DNA of 32,354 nucleotides from the NCBI GenBank assembly GCA_938030665.1, contig CALHHY010000059.1, positions 1 to 32,354 on the forward strand. Direction: 5' to 3'. Position 1 is the stretch's first letter; the number at the start of each line of letters is the position of its first letter. Both the position numbers and the translations under genes were made by a program. Below are positions 8,564 through 15,933 of this stretch, piece by piece. Source of the DNA: an uncultured Litoreibacter sp. GTDB lineage: Bacteria > Pseudomonadota > Alphaproteobacteria > Rhodobacterales > Rhodobacteraceae. The notes beneath the pieces were generated by a model that was given only the letters and a program-made list of their open reading frames with translations, ran no database searches and was not told the origin of the DNA.

Positions 8564-9178
8564 CTATTCTTTGGGCTCCGGCAGCGGCTCAAGGGCAGCC
8601 CTGTCAGCGGTCGGAAGCGCCTCAAGAAGAGTGGCCGCGGTTTTGCCAAACACAGGATGGTGCCAGTCTGGGGCGATATCGCAAAGCGGTTGCAGCACGA
8701 AAGCCCGGTCTTGCAGGCGCGGATGCGGCAGGATCAGCCCCTCCGGCGCGCGTTTAATCTGTTCCTCCAACGGCAGGCTGAGCCATTGCTGAAAAGTATC
8801 AATATCAGGATGTACCGCGCTGCCGGACGCCGTGTCATAGGCTATAAGATCAAGGTCGATGGTCCGGGCGGCCCAACGGGTTTTGCGGGTCCGCCCCATG
8901 GCGCGCTCGATCTTGTGAAGCTGCGCGAGCAGGTCCAGCGGTAACAGCGTCGTTTCCAGCCGGGCCACCGCATTGACGAAGTCAGGGCCGCTGCCCGCGG
9001 GGAAAGCGGGGCTGGCATAAAACCTACTAGTTTCACGAAGTTTTAAGGCGTCATCCGTTAACCAATTTAGCGCCTCGCGTAAGGTTGATTTCGGCGGACC
9101 AAAAGGTGACGTTACGTTAGATCCGAGCGCTAAGTAGGCTGTATTATACTTAATTTCCAACGTCATGGGTTGCGGCAT
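8564..9178 (-). CDS. folK: Dihydropterin pyrophosphokinase (HPPK)
   Basis: FolK transfers pyrophosphate from ATP to 6-hydroxymethyl-7,8-dihydropterin in folate synthesis. The product (204 residues) has AYLALGSN at the N terminus, ETSRFYASPAF, the catalytic block KTRWAARTIDLDLIAYD and the substrate/ATP block LPHPRLQDRAFVLQPL, all characteristic of HPPK. Two ATGs compete: 9178, with GAGG almost touching it, and 9166, with the same GAGG about 12 bases away; 9166 may be the real one. The first third of the gene (about 9000-9170) is richer in A+T and rare codons such as TTA than the rest. It is divergent from the NYN-domain gene and heads the minus-strand run. Confidence 0.93.
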   Translation of the reverse strand: MPQPMTLEIKYNTAYLALGSNVTSPFGPPKSTLREALNWLTDDALKLRETSRFYASPAFPAGSGPDFVNAVARLETTLLPLDLLAQLHKIERAMGRTRKTRWAARTIDLDLIAYDTASGSAVHPDIDTFQQWLSLPLEEQIKRAPEGLILPHPRLQDRAFVLQPLCDIAPDWHHPVFGKTAATLLEALPTADRAALEPLPEPKE

Positions 9179-9272
9179 ACCTCAATACGCTTACATTCGC
9201 TACAGCTTTGCTGGCTCCACCACTCACAACTCACGGTTCAATTTGGCAAAGCCATACTGAGAAGGATAATTA

Positions 9273-9845
9273 ATGTTCTACAAAGACGAGCGGCTTGCGC
9301 TGTTTATTGACGGCAGCAATTTATACGCTGCCGCCAAGTCTTTGGGGTTTGATATTGACTACAAGCTCCTGAGGCATGAATTCATGCGTCGCGGCAAATT
9401 GTTGCGTGCGTTTTACTACACAGCTCTGCTGGAGAATGACGACTATTCGCCGATCCGTCCCCTGGTCGACTGGTTAAACTATAATGGTTTTACCATGGTG
9501 ACCAAACCCGCCAAGGAATATATCGACCGCGACGGGCGCCGGAAGGTCAAAGGCAACATGGACATCGAACTGACCGTCGATGCCATGGAGCTGGCACCTC
9601 ATGTCGACCACATCGTTCTTTTCTCGGGCGACGGTGACTTCCGCCCGCTGCTTGAATCGATCCAGCGCAAAGGCGTGCGTGTGTCGGTCGTATCTACGAT
9701 CCGCTCCAGTCCGCCGATGATCTCGGACGAACTGCGCCGACAGGCTGACAACTTCATCGAATTGGACGAGCTGCGCGACGTGATCGGCCGCCCGCCCCGT
9801 GAAGAGCCGTCCTACGCGCCGCGGGAAACAGAATCGGCTGAATAA
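9273..9845 (+). CDS. NYN domain protein (LabA/PIN-like, putative RNase)
   Basis: This 190-residue protein has a NYN domain, a PIN-like fold found in predicted ribonucleases. The visible acidic residues are D13 in ALFIDGSNLY with N16, D97 in KGNMDIELTVDAM, and D120/D122 in LFSGDGDF, the expected metal-binding set. KVKGNMDIE, VSVVSTIRSSPPMISDELRRQADNFIEL and the short charged tail match LabA-type (DUF88) proteins. The start is backed by AGAAGGA 8 bases upstream of the ATG. It is a single-gene unit: it is divergent from folK and is followed by a strong intrinsic terminator at 9883-9909. Its RNA target is unknown. Confidence 0.88.
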   Translation: MFYKDERLALFIDGSNLYAAAKSLGFDIDYKLLRHEFMRRGKLLRAFYYTALLENDDYSPIRPLVDWLNYNGFTMVTKPAKEYIDRDGRRKVKGNMDIELTVDAMELAPHVDHIVLFSGDGDFRPLLESIQRKGVRVSVVSTIRSSPPMISDELRRQADNFIELDELRDVIGRPPREEPSYAPRETESAE

Positions 9846-9882
9846 CGGCAGAAGCAAACTGCCTCGATGGAACCGATTCAAT

Positions 9883-9909
9883 AAGGCCGGGTATCACCCG
9901 GCCTTTTTT
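9883..9909 (+). terminator. Rho-independent terminator after the NYN gene
   Basis: The stem AAGGCCGGGT (9883-9892) pairs with ACCCGGCCTT (9896-9905) across a three-base loop (ATC). The run of six T residues (9904-9909) follows the GC-rich stem. It lies 38 bases after the NYN stop codon and well before ispH. Confidence 0.92.
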
Positions 9910-10007
9910 GCTTGGCAACGGCGGCACGCGGCTTGCGTCCCCTACCCGCCAGAACGCCCTTTTCGCGCTGGACGCGGTGACCGCAAGACCGTAATTTCTG
10001 CCCATGC

Positions 10008-10012
10008 AGGAG
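10008..10012 (+). promoter_or_regulatory. Ribosome binding site fixing the ispH start
   Basis: AGGAG lies nine bases before the ATG at 10022. An ATG at 10004 in the same frame would place this site inside the gene, so 10022 is the better start. Confidence 0.75.
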
Positions 10013-10021
10013 CTCAACCCC

Positions 10022-10972
10022 ATGACCAAGCCCGATCTGACGCTGTACCTCGCCGCCCCGCGCGGCTTTTGCGCCGGCGTCGACCGCGCAATCAAGATCG
10101 TTGAAATGGCGCTCGAAAAATGGGGCGCGCCGGTCTACGTGCGCCATGAGATCGTCCATAACAAATACGTTGTGGACGGGCTGCGCGATAAGGGCGCGGT
10201 CTTTGTCGAGGAGCTGGACGATTGCCCCAACGACCGCCCCGTCATCTTTTCTGCCCATGGCGTGCCGAAAGCCGTGCCCGCCGCCGCTGCCAAGCGCGAG
10301 ATGATCTACGTTGATGCCACCTGCCCGCTGGTCTCCAAAGTGCATATCGAGGCGGCCCGGCATTATGAAAACGGCCTTCAAATGGTGATGATCGGCCATG
10401 ATGGCCACCCCGAGACCGTCGGCACCATGGGGCAGTTGCCACCGGGCGAGGTGCTTCTGGTTGAAACGCCGCAGGACGTGGTCACCCTCGCCCCGCGCGA
10501 CCCTGACAGGCTGGCCTTTATCACGCAGACCACCCTTTCTGTCGATGATACCGCTGATATCGTTGCCGCCTTGCAGGCTCGGTTTCCCACCATCGTGGGG
10601 CCGCATAAGGAGGATATTTGCTACGCCACCACCAACCGGCAGGAGGCCGTCAAAGCGATGGCCGCGAAAACCGACGCGATGCTTGTGATCGGGGCGCCCA
10701 ACTCGTCAAATTCGAAACGCCTGGTCGAGGTGGGTGCCAAGGCCGGATGCAGCTACGCGCAACTGGTCCAACGCGCGGCGGAAATTGACTGGCGCGCGTT
10801 AGAGGGTATCGACAGCATCGGGATCACCGCCGGTGCCTCCGCCCCGGAAGTTCTGATCGAAGAGGTGATCGACGCGTTCCGCGCACGGTTCAACGTGCAG
10901 ATGGAAATGGTCGAGACCGCCGTCGAGAATGTCGAATTCAAGGTGCCGCGGGTTCTGCGCGAACCGGCCTAG
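10022..10972 (+). CDS. ispH: 4-hydroxy-3-methylbut-2-enyl diphosphate reductase
   Basis: IspH is the iron-sulfur enzyme that makes isopentenyl and dimethylallyl diphosphate in the last step of the MEP isoprenoid pathway. The 316-residue product has the three cluster cysteines: C17 in PRGFCAGV, C101 in DATCPLV and C200 in [10 protein letters not shown]. It also has the conserved GHPETVGT loop (Glu131), FITQTTLS and the C-terminal GASAPE. All catalytic elements are in place. ATG 10022 is chosen on the AGGAG site. No terminator with a T-run on the plus strand follows; the hairpin downstream serves the opposite strand. Confidence 0.97.
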   Translation: MTKPDLTLYLAAPRGFCAGVDRAIKIVEMALEKWGAPVYVRHEIVHNKYVVDGLRDKGAVFVEELDDCPNDRPVIFSAHGVPKAVPAAAAKREMIYVDATCPLVSKVHIEAARHYENGLQMVMIGHDGHPETVGTMGQLPPGEVLLVETPQDVVTLAPRDPDRLAFITQTTLSVDDTADIVAALQARFPTIVGPHKEDICYATTNRQEAVKAMAAKTDAMLVIGAPNSSNSKRLVEVGAKAGCSYAQLVQRAAEIDWRALEGIDSIGITAGASAPEVLIEEVIDAFRARFNVQMEMVETAVENVEFKVPRVLREPA

Positions 10973-11017
10973 GTCCTACAACCTAAGCCGCATCACAGCA
11001 ATCAGAACGACGTTTAT

Positions 11018-11049
11018 AAAAAAGTGATGCCGGCAAAACTGCCGGCATC
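11018..11049 (-). terminator. Rho-independent terminator of the small secreted protein gene
   Basis: The palindrome GATGCCGGCA (11026-11035), loop of four, TGCCGGCATC (11040-11049) is a perfect 10-base-pair stem. Read on the minus strand it is followed by AC and then six T residues (11023-11018). It ends transcription arriving from the minus-strand gene at 11080. On the plus strand it lacks a T-run, so it is at best a weak stop for ispH. Confidence 0.8.
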
Positions 11050-11079
11050 GTCCATGAGTGGTAGCGAGTTGGTGTCAGG

Positions 11080-11373
11080 TCAGAAGCCGGCTTCGAGCGT
11101 TTTGCCTTCATCGCTGCGCAGCGCATCGCGGAAAGCGGCGCGAATGGTTTCAATCTGGGCAGGGCTCAGCCCTTCATTCGGGTCAAAAATGGCAATAGGC
11201 TCTTCGTTGAGCGCCAGCTGGACCGCAGAATTTTCTTCGTAGGCGCGCTTGATCATCGCCAGCTCAGCAGGGCTGAAAGCCTCATTGGCGTCATAGAAGG
11301 CGGGCCCTGAGCCAGCGGTCGCAGCGGTTGCCACAAACAGGGAGGCGGCCAGAACGGCAAGTGTCTTTTGCAT
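11080..11373 (-). CDS. Small secreted protein with an internal duplication
   Basis: I do not recognise this 97-residue protein as a named family. It begins with a clear Sec signal peptide (MQKTLAVLAASLFVATAATA, likely cleaved after residue 20). The mature part contains the same unit twice: residues 26-45 (FYDANEAFSPAELAMIKRAY) and 62-81 (IFDPNEGLSPAQIETIRAAF), 36 residues apart, each an acidic loop leading into a predicted amphipathic helix. The pattern recalls a degenerate EF-hand or helix-hairpin, but the canonical DxDxDG loop is absent. The RBS AGAGGA lies about four bases before the ATG. It is a single-gene unit with its own terminator between ispH and the DUF3429 gene. Confidence 0.8.
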   Translation of the reverse strand: MQKTLAVLAASLFVATAATAGSGPAFYDANEAFSPAELAMIKRAYEENSAVQLALNEEPIAIFDPNEGLSPAQIETIRAAFRDALRSDEGKTLEAGF

Positions 11374-11630
11374 TGGGTCCTCTTGTGTTTTAACTCTTGA
11401 GATGTCCGAGCGCCCGCAATCCGAGAACTCTGAGACAGGTCAATGACGATGTAACATGGGAATTTCGGGGCGGTGCTGCGGTGCATTTAAGGCCGATTGT
11501 CGCTAAATATAGAACAAACCGTTATTCATTTCGGCACGCCAAGAGGCTGCTGCGTTTTGTGCCCCGCGCGCGTGACATCACCGCTGAGCGTGATAGCTCT
11601 GCGTCAAAGAAACGACGGAGGCCAACACGC

Positions 11631-12074
11631 ATGACCCCGATACCCCGCCCCGCCCTTGCCATGGGTCTGGCCGGTTTGCTGCCCTTCCTTTGGGGCGCGG
11701 CCGGGCTGCTGGTTCCCGCTTTGTCGGACAGCACCGTCGCGCTTTTGGGGCAACGGTTCAACGCAGGCTTCATCCTGATCAGCTACGGCACCGTCATCAT
11801 GTGCTTCATGTCCGGCGTTTTATGGGGATTCGCGACCGGGCAGGAACGGATGCTGCCTTATATCTTGTCCACTATTCCTGCGCTCTGGGCCTTCTTCGCC
11901 ATTGGAGGCGGCGAGCAACAGGCTACCTCAGCCGTGCTGGTGGGTTTCATCCTTGTCTTCCTCTTCGACCTCCAGTTCAGTAACTGGCGGCTGACACCGC
12001 CCTGGTGGCTCAAGCTACGCGCCCTCCTAACAGGGGTCGTCGCCCTGTGCCTCATTATCGGATTAACAGTATGA
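11631..12074 (+). CDS. DUF3429 family membrane protein
   Basis: This 147-residue protein has about five hydrophobic segments spread along its length: one near residues 10-30, then segments around ILISYGTVIMCFMSGVLW, ILSTIPALWAFFAIGG, SAVLVGFILVFLFDLQF and LLTGVVALCLIIGL. I recognise it as DUF3429, a family of unknown function; the WRLTPPWWLKLRALLT stretch near the end is typical. ATG 11631 is preceded by GGAGG at nine bases; the open frame extends further upstream but has no membrane-protein character there. The stop overlaps the start of the methyltransferase gene (ATGA). Confidence 0.85.
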   Translation: MTPIPRPALAMGLAGLLPFLWGAAGLLVPALSDSTVALLGQRFNAGFILISYGTVIMCFMSGVLWGFATGQERMLPYILSTIPALWAFFAIGGGEQQATSAVLVGFILVFLFDLQFSNWRLTPPWWLKLRALLTGVVALCLIIGLTV

Positions 12075-12661
12075 GCGACGAAAAAACGATTGGCGTCTAT
12101 GACGCGCAGGCAACCAAATACGTCAAGCTGGTCAGCCGGCCAGAACCAGATCAGGATCTTCGCGCTTTCATGGATGCGGTCCCGGCCGGCGGGCGGGTTC
12201 TGGATTTTGGCTGCGGACCCGGCAACTCCGCTGCGATGATGCGTGATTCAGGGTTTGTCGTCGATGCCATGGACGGCTCAGCCGAGATGGTGCGCGTTGC
12301 GGCTGAGACCTTCGGCATTACGGTCCAACACGCCACGTTTGACACGCTGGATGCCTCCGGTATCTATGACGGGATATGGGCCAATTTCTCGCTGCTCCAC
12401 GCGCCCAAGGCCGAGCTTGACGACCACCTCACCCGCATCCACAAGGCCCTGAAACTAGGCGGGGTGTTTCACATCGGCACCAAGCTCGGCACCGGAGAAG
12501 AACGTGACAAAATCGGCAGGCTTTACAGCTACTACCAAGAGGACGAATTGTTGGGCCACCTGATAAAAGTCGGTTTTACCCCGCGCACCACCCGCTATGG
12601 CCGCGACAAGGGGCTCAGCGGTGAGATGGCCGATTTCATCATCGTGCTCAGCGATGCCTGA
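12071..12661 (+). CDS. Class I SAM-dependent methyltransferase
   Basis: This 196-residue protein has a Rossmann-type SAM-binding domain: motif I is [12 protein letters not shown] (residues 43-54), the acidic end of strand 2 is [11 protein letters not shown], and [15 protein letters not shown] plus [15 protein letters not shown] are the later motifs of the Methyltransf_11/25 type. The substrate is unknown. It starts inside the stop codon of the DUF3429 gene (ATGA, 12071-12074), and its last eight bases contain the rnhA start. The three genes therefore form a tightly overlapping unit, though no shared function is evident. Confidence 0.88.
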   Translation: MSDEKTIGVYDAQATKYVKLVSRPEPDQDLRAFMDAVPAGGRVLDFGCGPGNSAAMMRDSGFVVDAMDGSAEMVRVAAETFGITVQHATFDTLDASGIYDGIWANFSLLHAPKAELDDHLTRIHKALKLGGVFHIGTKLGTGEERDKIGRLYSYYQEDELLGHLIKVGFTPRTTRYGRDKGLSGEMADFIIVLSDA

Positions 12662-13103
12662 GCTGTTTGCCTATACGGACGGTGCATGTTCTGGAAATCC
12701 CGGACCGGGCGGCTGGGGTGCCTTGCTGGTCGCGCGCGACGGCGACGCCGTAGTGAAGGAGCGCGAGCTGTCAGGCGGGGAGCCGCTGACAACCAATAAC
12801 CGCATGGAGCTTCTGGCCGCCATCAATGCCCTTGAGGCACTGGAGCGGCCCTGCACCCTAACTGTCATCACCGATAGCGTCTATGTCAAAGACGGGATCA
12901 CCAAGTGGATCTATGGCTGGAAAAGCAAAGGCTGGAAGAAGAAGGGCGGGGAGATCAAGAATATCGAGCTTTGGAAACGGCTCGACGCGGCCCGCGACCG
13001 GCACGAGGTGACGTGGGAATGGGTGAAGGGCCATGCGGGCCACCCCGAAAATGAGCGCGCTGATGAGCTGGCCCGCGCGGGGATGGCACCCTTCAAGCCG
13101 TAG
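12654..13103 (+). CDS. rnhA: Ribonuclease HI
   Basis: RNase HI degrades the RNA strand of RNA-DNA hybrids. The 149-residue product has the full catalytic set: D9 in [18 protein letters not shown]52 in [12 protein letters not shown]74 in [11 protein letters not shown], and the [15 protein letters not shown] block with D137. The basic protrusion [11 protein letters not shown] is also present. ATG 12654 lies inside the end of the methyltransferase gene (8-base overlap). The gene ends 10 bases before the convergent small membrane protein gene. Confidence 0.96.
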   Translation: MPELFAYTDGACSGNPGPGGWGALLVARDGDAVVKERELSGGEPLTTNNRMELLAAINALEALERPCTLTVITDSVYVKDGITKWIYGWKSKGWKKKGGEIKNIELWKRLDAARDRHEVTWEWVKGHAGHPENERADELARAGMAPFKP

Positions 13104-13113
13104 AAGCGCGCCG

Positions 13114-13353
13114 CTACTTCCGGTAATGCGTGGGCACAAGAAAAAGCGCGCCTATAGCGCTGATGATCGCATCAAGACCAGGGGAGCCGAAGCTGAGCCC
13201 GAACATTATCCGCACCATGAAAAACAGCACCGTGCCGCCGAGCGCTATGATGATCGAAGGCAGATAGCCGTTATTGGTGAAGCCCGACTTCTCGGAAGCA
13301 TAGCCCACGATGCCCGCGATCATCAACGCCCCAAAAAATGCAAAGAACCCCAT
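13114..13353 (-). CDS. Small membrane protein, unknown function
   Basis: This 79-residue protein has three hydrophobic segments: residues 1-18, a glycine-containing middle segment (LPSIIIALGGTVLFFMVRI) and a C-terminal one (LDAIISAIGALFLV). The layout resembles small YeaQ/GlsB-type transglycosylase-associated proteins, but I am not sure of that family. Its ATG lies six bases after the fmt stop, so it is probably the last gene of the def-fmt transcript. Confidence 0.7.
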   Translation of the reverse strand: MGFFAFFGALMIAGIVGYASEKSGFTNNGYLPSIIIALGGTVLFFMVRIMFGLSFGSPGLDAIISAIGALFLVPTHYRK

Positions 13354-13359
13354 ATGCCC

Positions 13360-14268
13360 CTACCCCAGCCGGTCCGGCAACGTGTTGCCCGCTAAAAACT
13401 CTTCCGCGGTGACCGCTGATTTGCCGGCCCGCTGTGCGCGGGTGACCTCAACCGCGCCGGCTCCGCAGGCGATGGTGAAGCCCTCCATAACCTGACCCGG
13501 CGCGCCCGGCTGCCCTGCGGCCTGGGCCACGCGACTGCCCATCAGCTTCACCCGCACATCGTCCATATGGCACCACGCGCCTGGAAAGGGCGACAGCCCG
13601 CGTATCTGTCGGTCAATCTCTGTGGCGGGCTGGTTCCAATCAATCCGGGCCTCGGCCTTGTCGATTTTGGCGGCATAGGTCACGCCATCACTGGGCTGTG
13701 GTTCGGGCGTCAGGCCAGGCAATTCGGCAAGCGTGCCCGTGATCAGCCGCGCGCCAAGCCCAGACAGACGATCATGTAGACCGCCGGTGACTTCCTCTGC
13801 GCCAATGGCAAGGTCCTCGCGCATCAGCACCGGACCGGTATCAAGCCCGGCCTCCATCTGCATGATGCAAACGCCTGAATGGGTGTCGCCCGCCATGATC
13901 GCGCGGTGAATGGGCGCCGCCCCTCGCCAGCGCGGCAATAGGGAGGCGTGGATGTTCAAGCAGCCATGCACTGGCGCGTCCAGCACAGGTTGCGGCAAGA
14001 GCAGCCCGTAAGCCACGACTACCGCGATATCCGCTTCAAGCGCGGCGAACTCCGCCTGAATATCGGGTTGCTTCAGGCTGATGGGGTGGTGGACGGATAG
14101 TCCCAACCCCTCCGCCCTGACCTGAACCGGCGAAGCGCGCAATTTTTTGCCCCGACCCGCAGGGCGCGGCGGTTGGGTGTAGACGGCGCAAATCTCGTGG
14201 CCCGCCGCCACCAAAGCATCAAGCGCGGCAACCGAGAATTCCGGCGTCCCCATGAACACGACCTTCAT
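13360..14268 (-). CDS. fmt: Methionyl-tRNA formyltransferase
   Basis: Fmt transfers a formyl group from 10-formyl-tetrahydrofolate to the methionine on initiator tRNA. The 302-residue product begins [13 protein letters not shown]. Its catalytic triad is N105 and H107 in [19 protein letters not shown], and D143 in GLDTGPVL. The C-terminal half holds the Formyl_trans_C domain (from about [19 protein letters not shown]). It follows the three deformylase-type genes at a distance of 40 bases, which places formylation and deformylation under shared control, a common bacterial arrangement. Confidence 0.97.
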   Translation of the reverse strand: MKVVFMGTPEFSVAALDALVAAGHEICAVYTQPPRPAGRGKKLRASPVQVRAEGLGLSVHHPISLKQPDIQAEFAALEADIAVVVAYGLLLPQPVLDAPVHGCLNIHASLLPRWRGAAPIHRAIMAGDTHSGVCIMQMEAGLDTGPVLMREDLAIGAEEVTGGLHDRLSGLGARLITGTLAELPGLTPEPQPSDGVTYAAKIDKAEARIDWNQPATEIDRQIRGLSPFPGAWCHMDDVRVKLMGSRVAQAAGQPGAPGQVMEGFTIACGAGAVEVTRAQRAGKSAVTAEEFLAGNTLPDRLG

Positions 14269-14308
14269 AGTCGTGCGCTCCCATATTTCAGGACTTTTCC
14301 CACCAAGG

Positions 14309-14800
14309 TCATACGGCCTTCTTCAATGCTTTCTTGATCAGCATATCGCGTTTCACCTTGCTGAGGTGGTCAAAGAACATTTTGCCGTTCAGATGGTCAA
14401 TCTGATGCTGGACGGACGTGGCCCACAGCCCCACGAAATCGCGTTCCTCCGCCTTACCTTGAGCGTTCAGGAACCTCACCGTCACCGCGCGGGGCCGCTC
14501 GATCTTGGCCCAGACACCAGGCAGGTTCGGGCTGCCTTCCTCGTGGCTGCGCATCTGAGCGGAGCTGTGCAGGATTTCCGGATTGGCCATCCACACCGCC
14601 TGCCCACGGGCCTCCGACGCATCGACGACTGCAAGCCGTTGCATCACCCCAAGCTGCACAGCGGCCAAGCCGACGCCGGGCATGGCGTCCATGCAAAGCG
14701 TCATCTCCTCCCACAGGGCGCGGGTCTCGTCCGTCACTTGGGCCACCGGGGCGGCCACGCTGCGCAACCGCTTGTCGGGCCACATCACATAGGGCCTCAT
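14309..14800 (-). CDS. Peptide deformylase-like protein, probably inactive
   Basis: This 163-residue protein has the deformylase fold pattern, but the active site is broken. Motif I is GVGLAAVQ (42-49), with Val48 in place of the usual Pro. Motif II reads EEGSPNLPG (87-95): the metal-ligand cysteine of EGCLS is Ser90 (codon AGC). Motif III is HQIDH (132-136): the catalytic glutamate of HEIDH is Gln133 (codon CAG). Both metal-ligand histidines remain. By family knowledge, loss of the Cys ligand and the Glu should abolish normal deformylation. The frame is intact with no stops, so the protein is probably kept for another role. It overlaps the second def gene by ATGA. Confidence 0.9.
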   Translation of the reverse strand: MRPYVMWPDKRLRSVAAPVAQVTDETRALWEEMTLCMDAMPGVGLAAVQLGVMQRLAVVDASEARGQAVWMANPEILHSSAQMRSHEEGSPNLPGVWAKIERPRAVTVRFLNAQGKAEERDFVGLWATSVQHQIDHLNGKMFFDHLSKVKRDMLIKKALKKAV

Positions 14801-15255
14801 GCGGCGGCCTCGTGGTCCAGTATCAGCCGGCCATCCAGATGGTCACACTCGTGGCAGATGCAAGCGGCGGCAAAACCGTCAAAAGCACCACGCCGCTGCA
14901 CGCCTGTCTCATCCAGCCACATCACCGTAATCTCGGCAGGGCGGGCGACGCGCATGGGCATGTCGGGAATGGATAGGCAGCCTTCCTCGTTGACCTGTTG
15001 TTCGGCGCTGGCCGACAGTATTTCGGGGTTGATAAAGACCGCCGGGTCAGGCGCGCCCTGTTTCCATGCCGTGTCCATCACAAAAACACGCTGCACCACC
15101 CCGATCTGCGGGGCAGCAAGGCCACGGCCCGACGCGTCATACATGCTGTCAAAAAGATCGCTGACCAGCCCTCGCACCGCATCATCAACCGCCAGCACCG
15201 GCTGGCAAAGCAGGCGCAACCGGGGGTCCGGATGCAGCAGGATCCGCCGGATCAA
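14797..15255 (-). CDS. def: Peptide deformylase paralogue (second of three)
   Basis: Peptide deformylase removes the formyl group from the N-terminal methionine of nascent proteins. The 152-residue product keeps the metal site: GRGLAAPQIG (42-51 region), EEGCLSIPD with Cys93, and HECDHLDG with H135, E136 and H139. Ile of HEIDH is Cys137 here, a residue in the active-site motif but not a metal ligand. The C-terminal helix seen in the first copy is shortened. It overlaps both neighbours by four bases (15252-15255 and 14797-14800). It is likely active, but perhaps with altered substrate range. Confidence 0.9.
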   Translation of the reverse strand: MIRRILLHPDPRLRLLCQPVLAVDDAVRGLVSDLFDSMYDASGRGLAAPQIGVVQRVFVMDTAWKQGAPDPAVFINPEILSASAEQQVNEEGCLSIPDMPMRVARPAEITVMWLDETGVQRRGAFDGFAAACICHECDHLDGRLILDHEAAA

Positions 15256-15770
15256 GCCCGCGCCCGTTCGCGTTTCAGCTTCACCATCTTGCGGGTGATC
15301 ATCTGCCGCTTTAGCGGTTTGAGATAGTCTATGAACAGCTTGCCGTCCAAATGGTCGATCTCATGTTGCACGCAAGTGGCCCAAAGCCCGTCAAAGGTCT
15401 CACGATGCGCGTTGCCGTTTTCGTCCATCCAGCTGACGGTCACCTCTGCCGGGCGGGTCACGTCCGCATATTGGTCGGGCAGCGACAGGCACCCTTCTTC
15501 ATAGACGTTTTGCTCGTCCGAGCTTTCGATGACCTCGGGGTTGATCATGATCAGCGGGCGCGGGGTGGCGCCTTCCTCCTTGATGCAGTCAACCGCGACC
15601 ATCCGGGTCAGGACCCCAACCTGCGGCGCGGCGATGCCGATGCCCGGCGCGTCGTACATCGTCTCCAGCATGTTGGCGGCAAGCGCGCGTAGCGCGTCAG
15701 AACTGTCCTCGACAGCGGCGGACACCTTTTTCAGACGCGGGTCAGGATGGATCAAAATCGGCAATTTCAT
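15252..15770 (-). CDS. def: Peptide deformylase (canonical copy)
   Basis: This is the standard copy, 172 residues, with all three motifs intact: GIGIAAPQVG, EEGCLSLPD with Cys94, and QHEIDHLDG with H136, E137 and H140. A basic C-terminal helix (LKPLKRQMITRKMVKLKRERARA region) is typical of proteobacterial Def, which docks at the ribosome exit tunnel through this helix. It heads the block def - def - def-like - fmt - small membrane protein. No strong Shine-Dalgarno is visible before ATG 15770. The 163 bases upstream are shared with the divergent C-S lyase gene and should hold both promoters; I see no convincing boxes. Confidence 0.97.
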   Translation of the reverse strand: MKLPILIHPDPRLKKVSAAVEDSSDALRALAANMLETMYDAPGIGIAAPQVGVLTRMVAVDCIKEEGATPRPLIMINPEVIESSDEQNVYEEGCLSLPDQYADVTRPAEVTVSWMDENGNAHRETFDGLWATCVQHEIDHLDGKLFIDYLKPLKRQMITRKMVKLKRERARA

Positions 15771-15933
15771 GGGGCTTGAGATAGCGGTTTACCCCGCAAG
15801 CGACAAGTGGCCGCACGCCATTGTCGTCTCACCTCCGGACGCTCTGCGCCTACGGCACCGGGCCGCCAAAGTCTTTTCGCCCTTGAACCCCGACCGCAGC
15901 GGCGCAAATGTCGGGGCAAAGGAGAGGCCTGAT

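Noticed and set aside
9243..9270. TTGGCA and GATAAT with a 16-base spacer, promoter-like, before the NYN gene
   Set aside because: The -10 box would overlap the Shine-Dalgarno site and end two bases before the ATG, placing the transcription start inside the coding region. Probably chance.
11018..11049. Hairpin as a plus-strand terminator for ispH
   Set aside because: The T-run lies only on the minus-strand side; on the plus strand the stem is followed by GTCCATGAG.
12071..13103. Methyltransferase-rnhA pair as a defence or modification system
   Set aside because: RNase HI is a core housekeeping enzyme and the methyltransferase has no DNA-recognition domain; overlap alone does not make a system.
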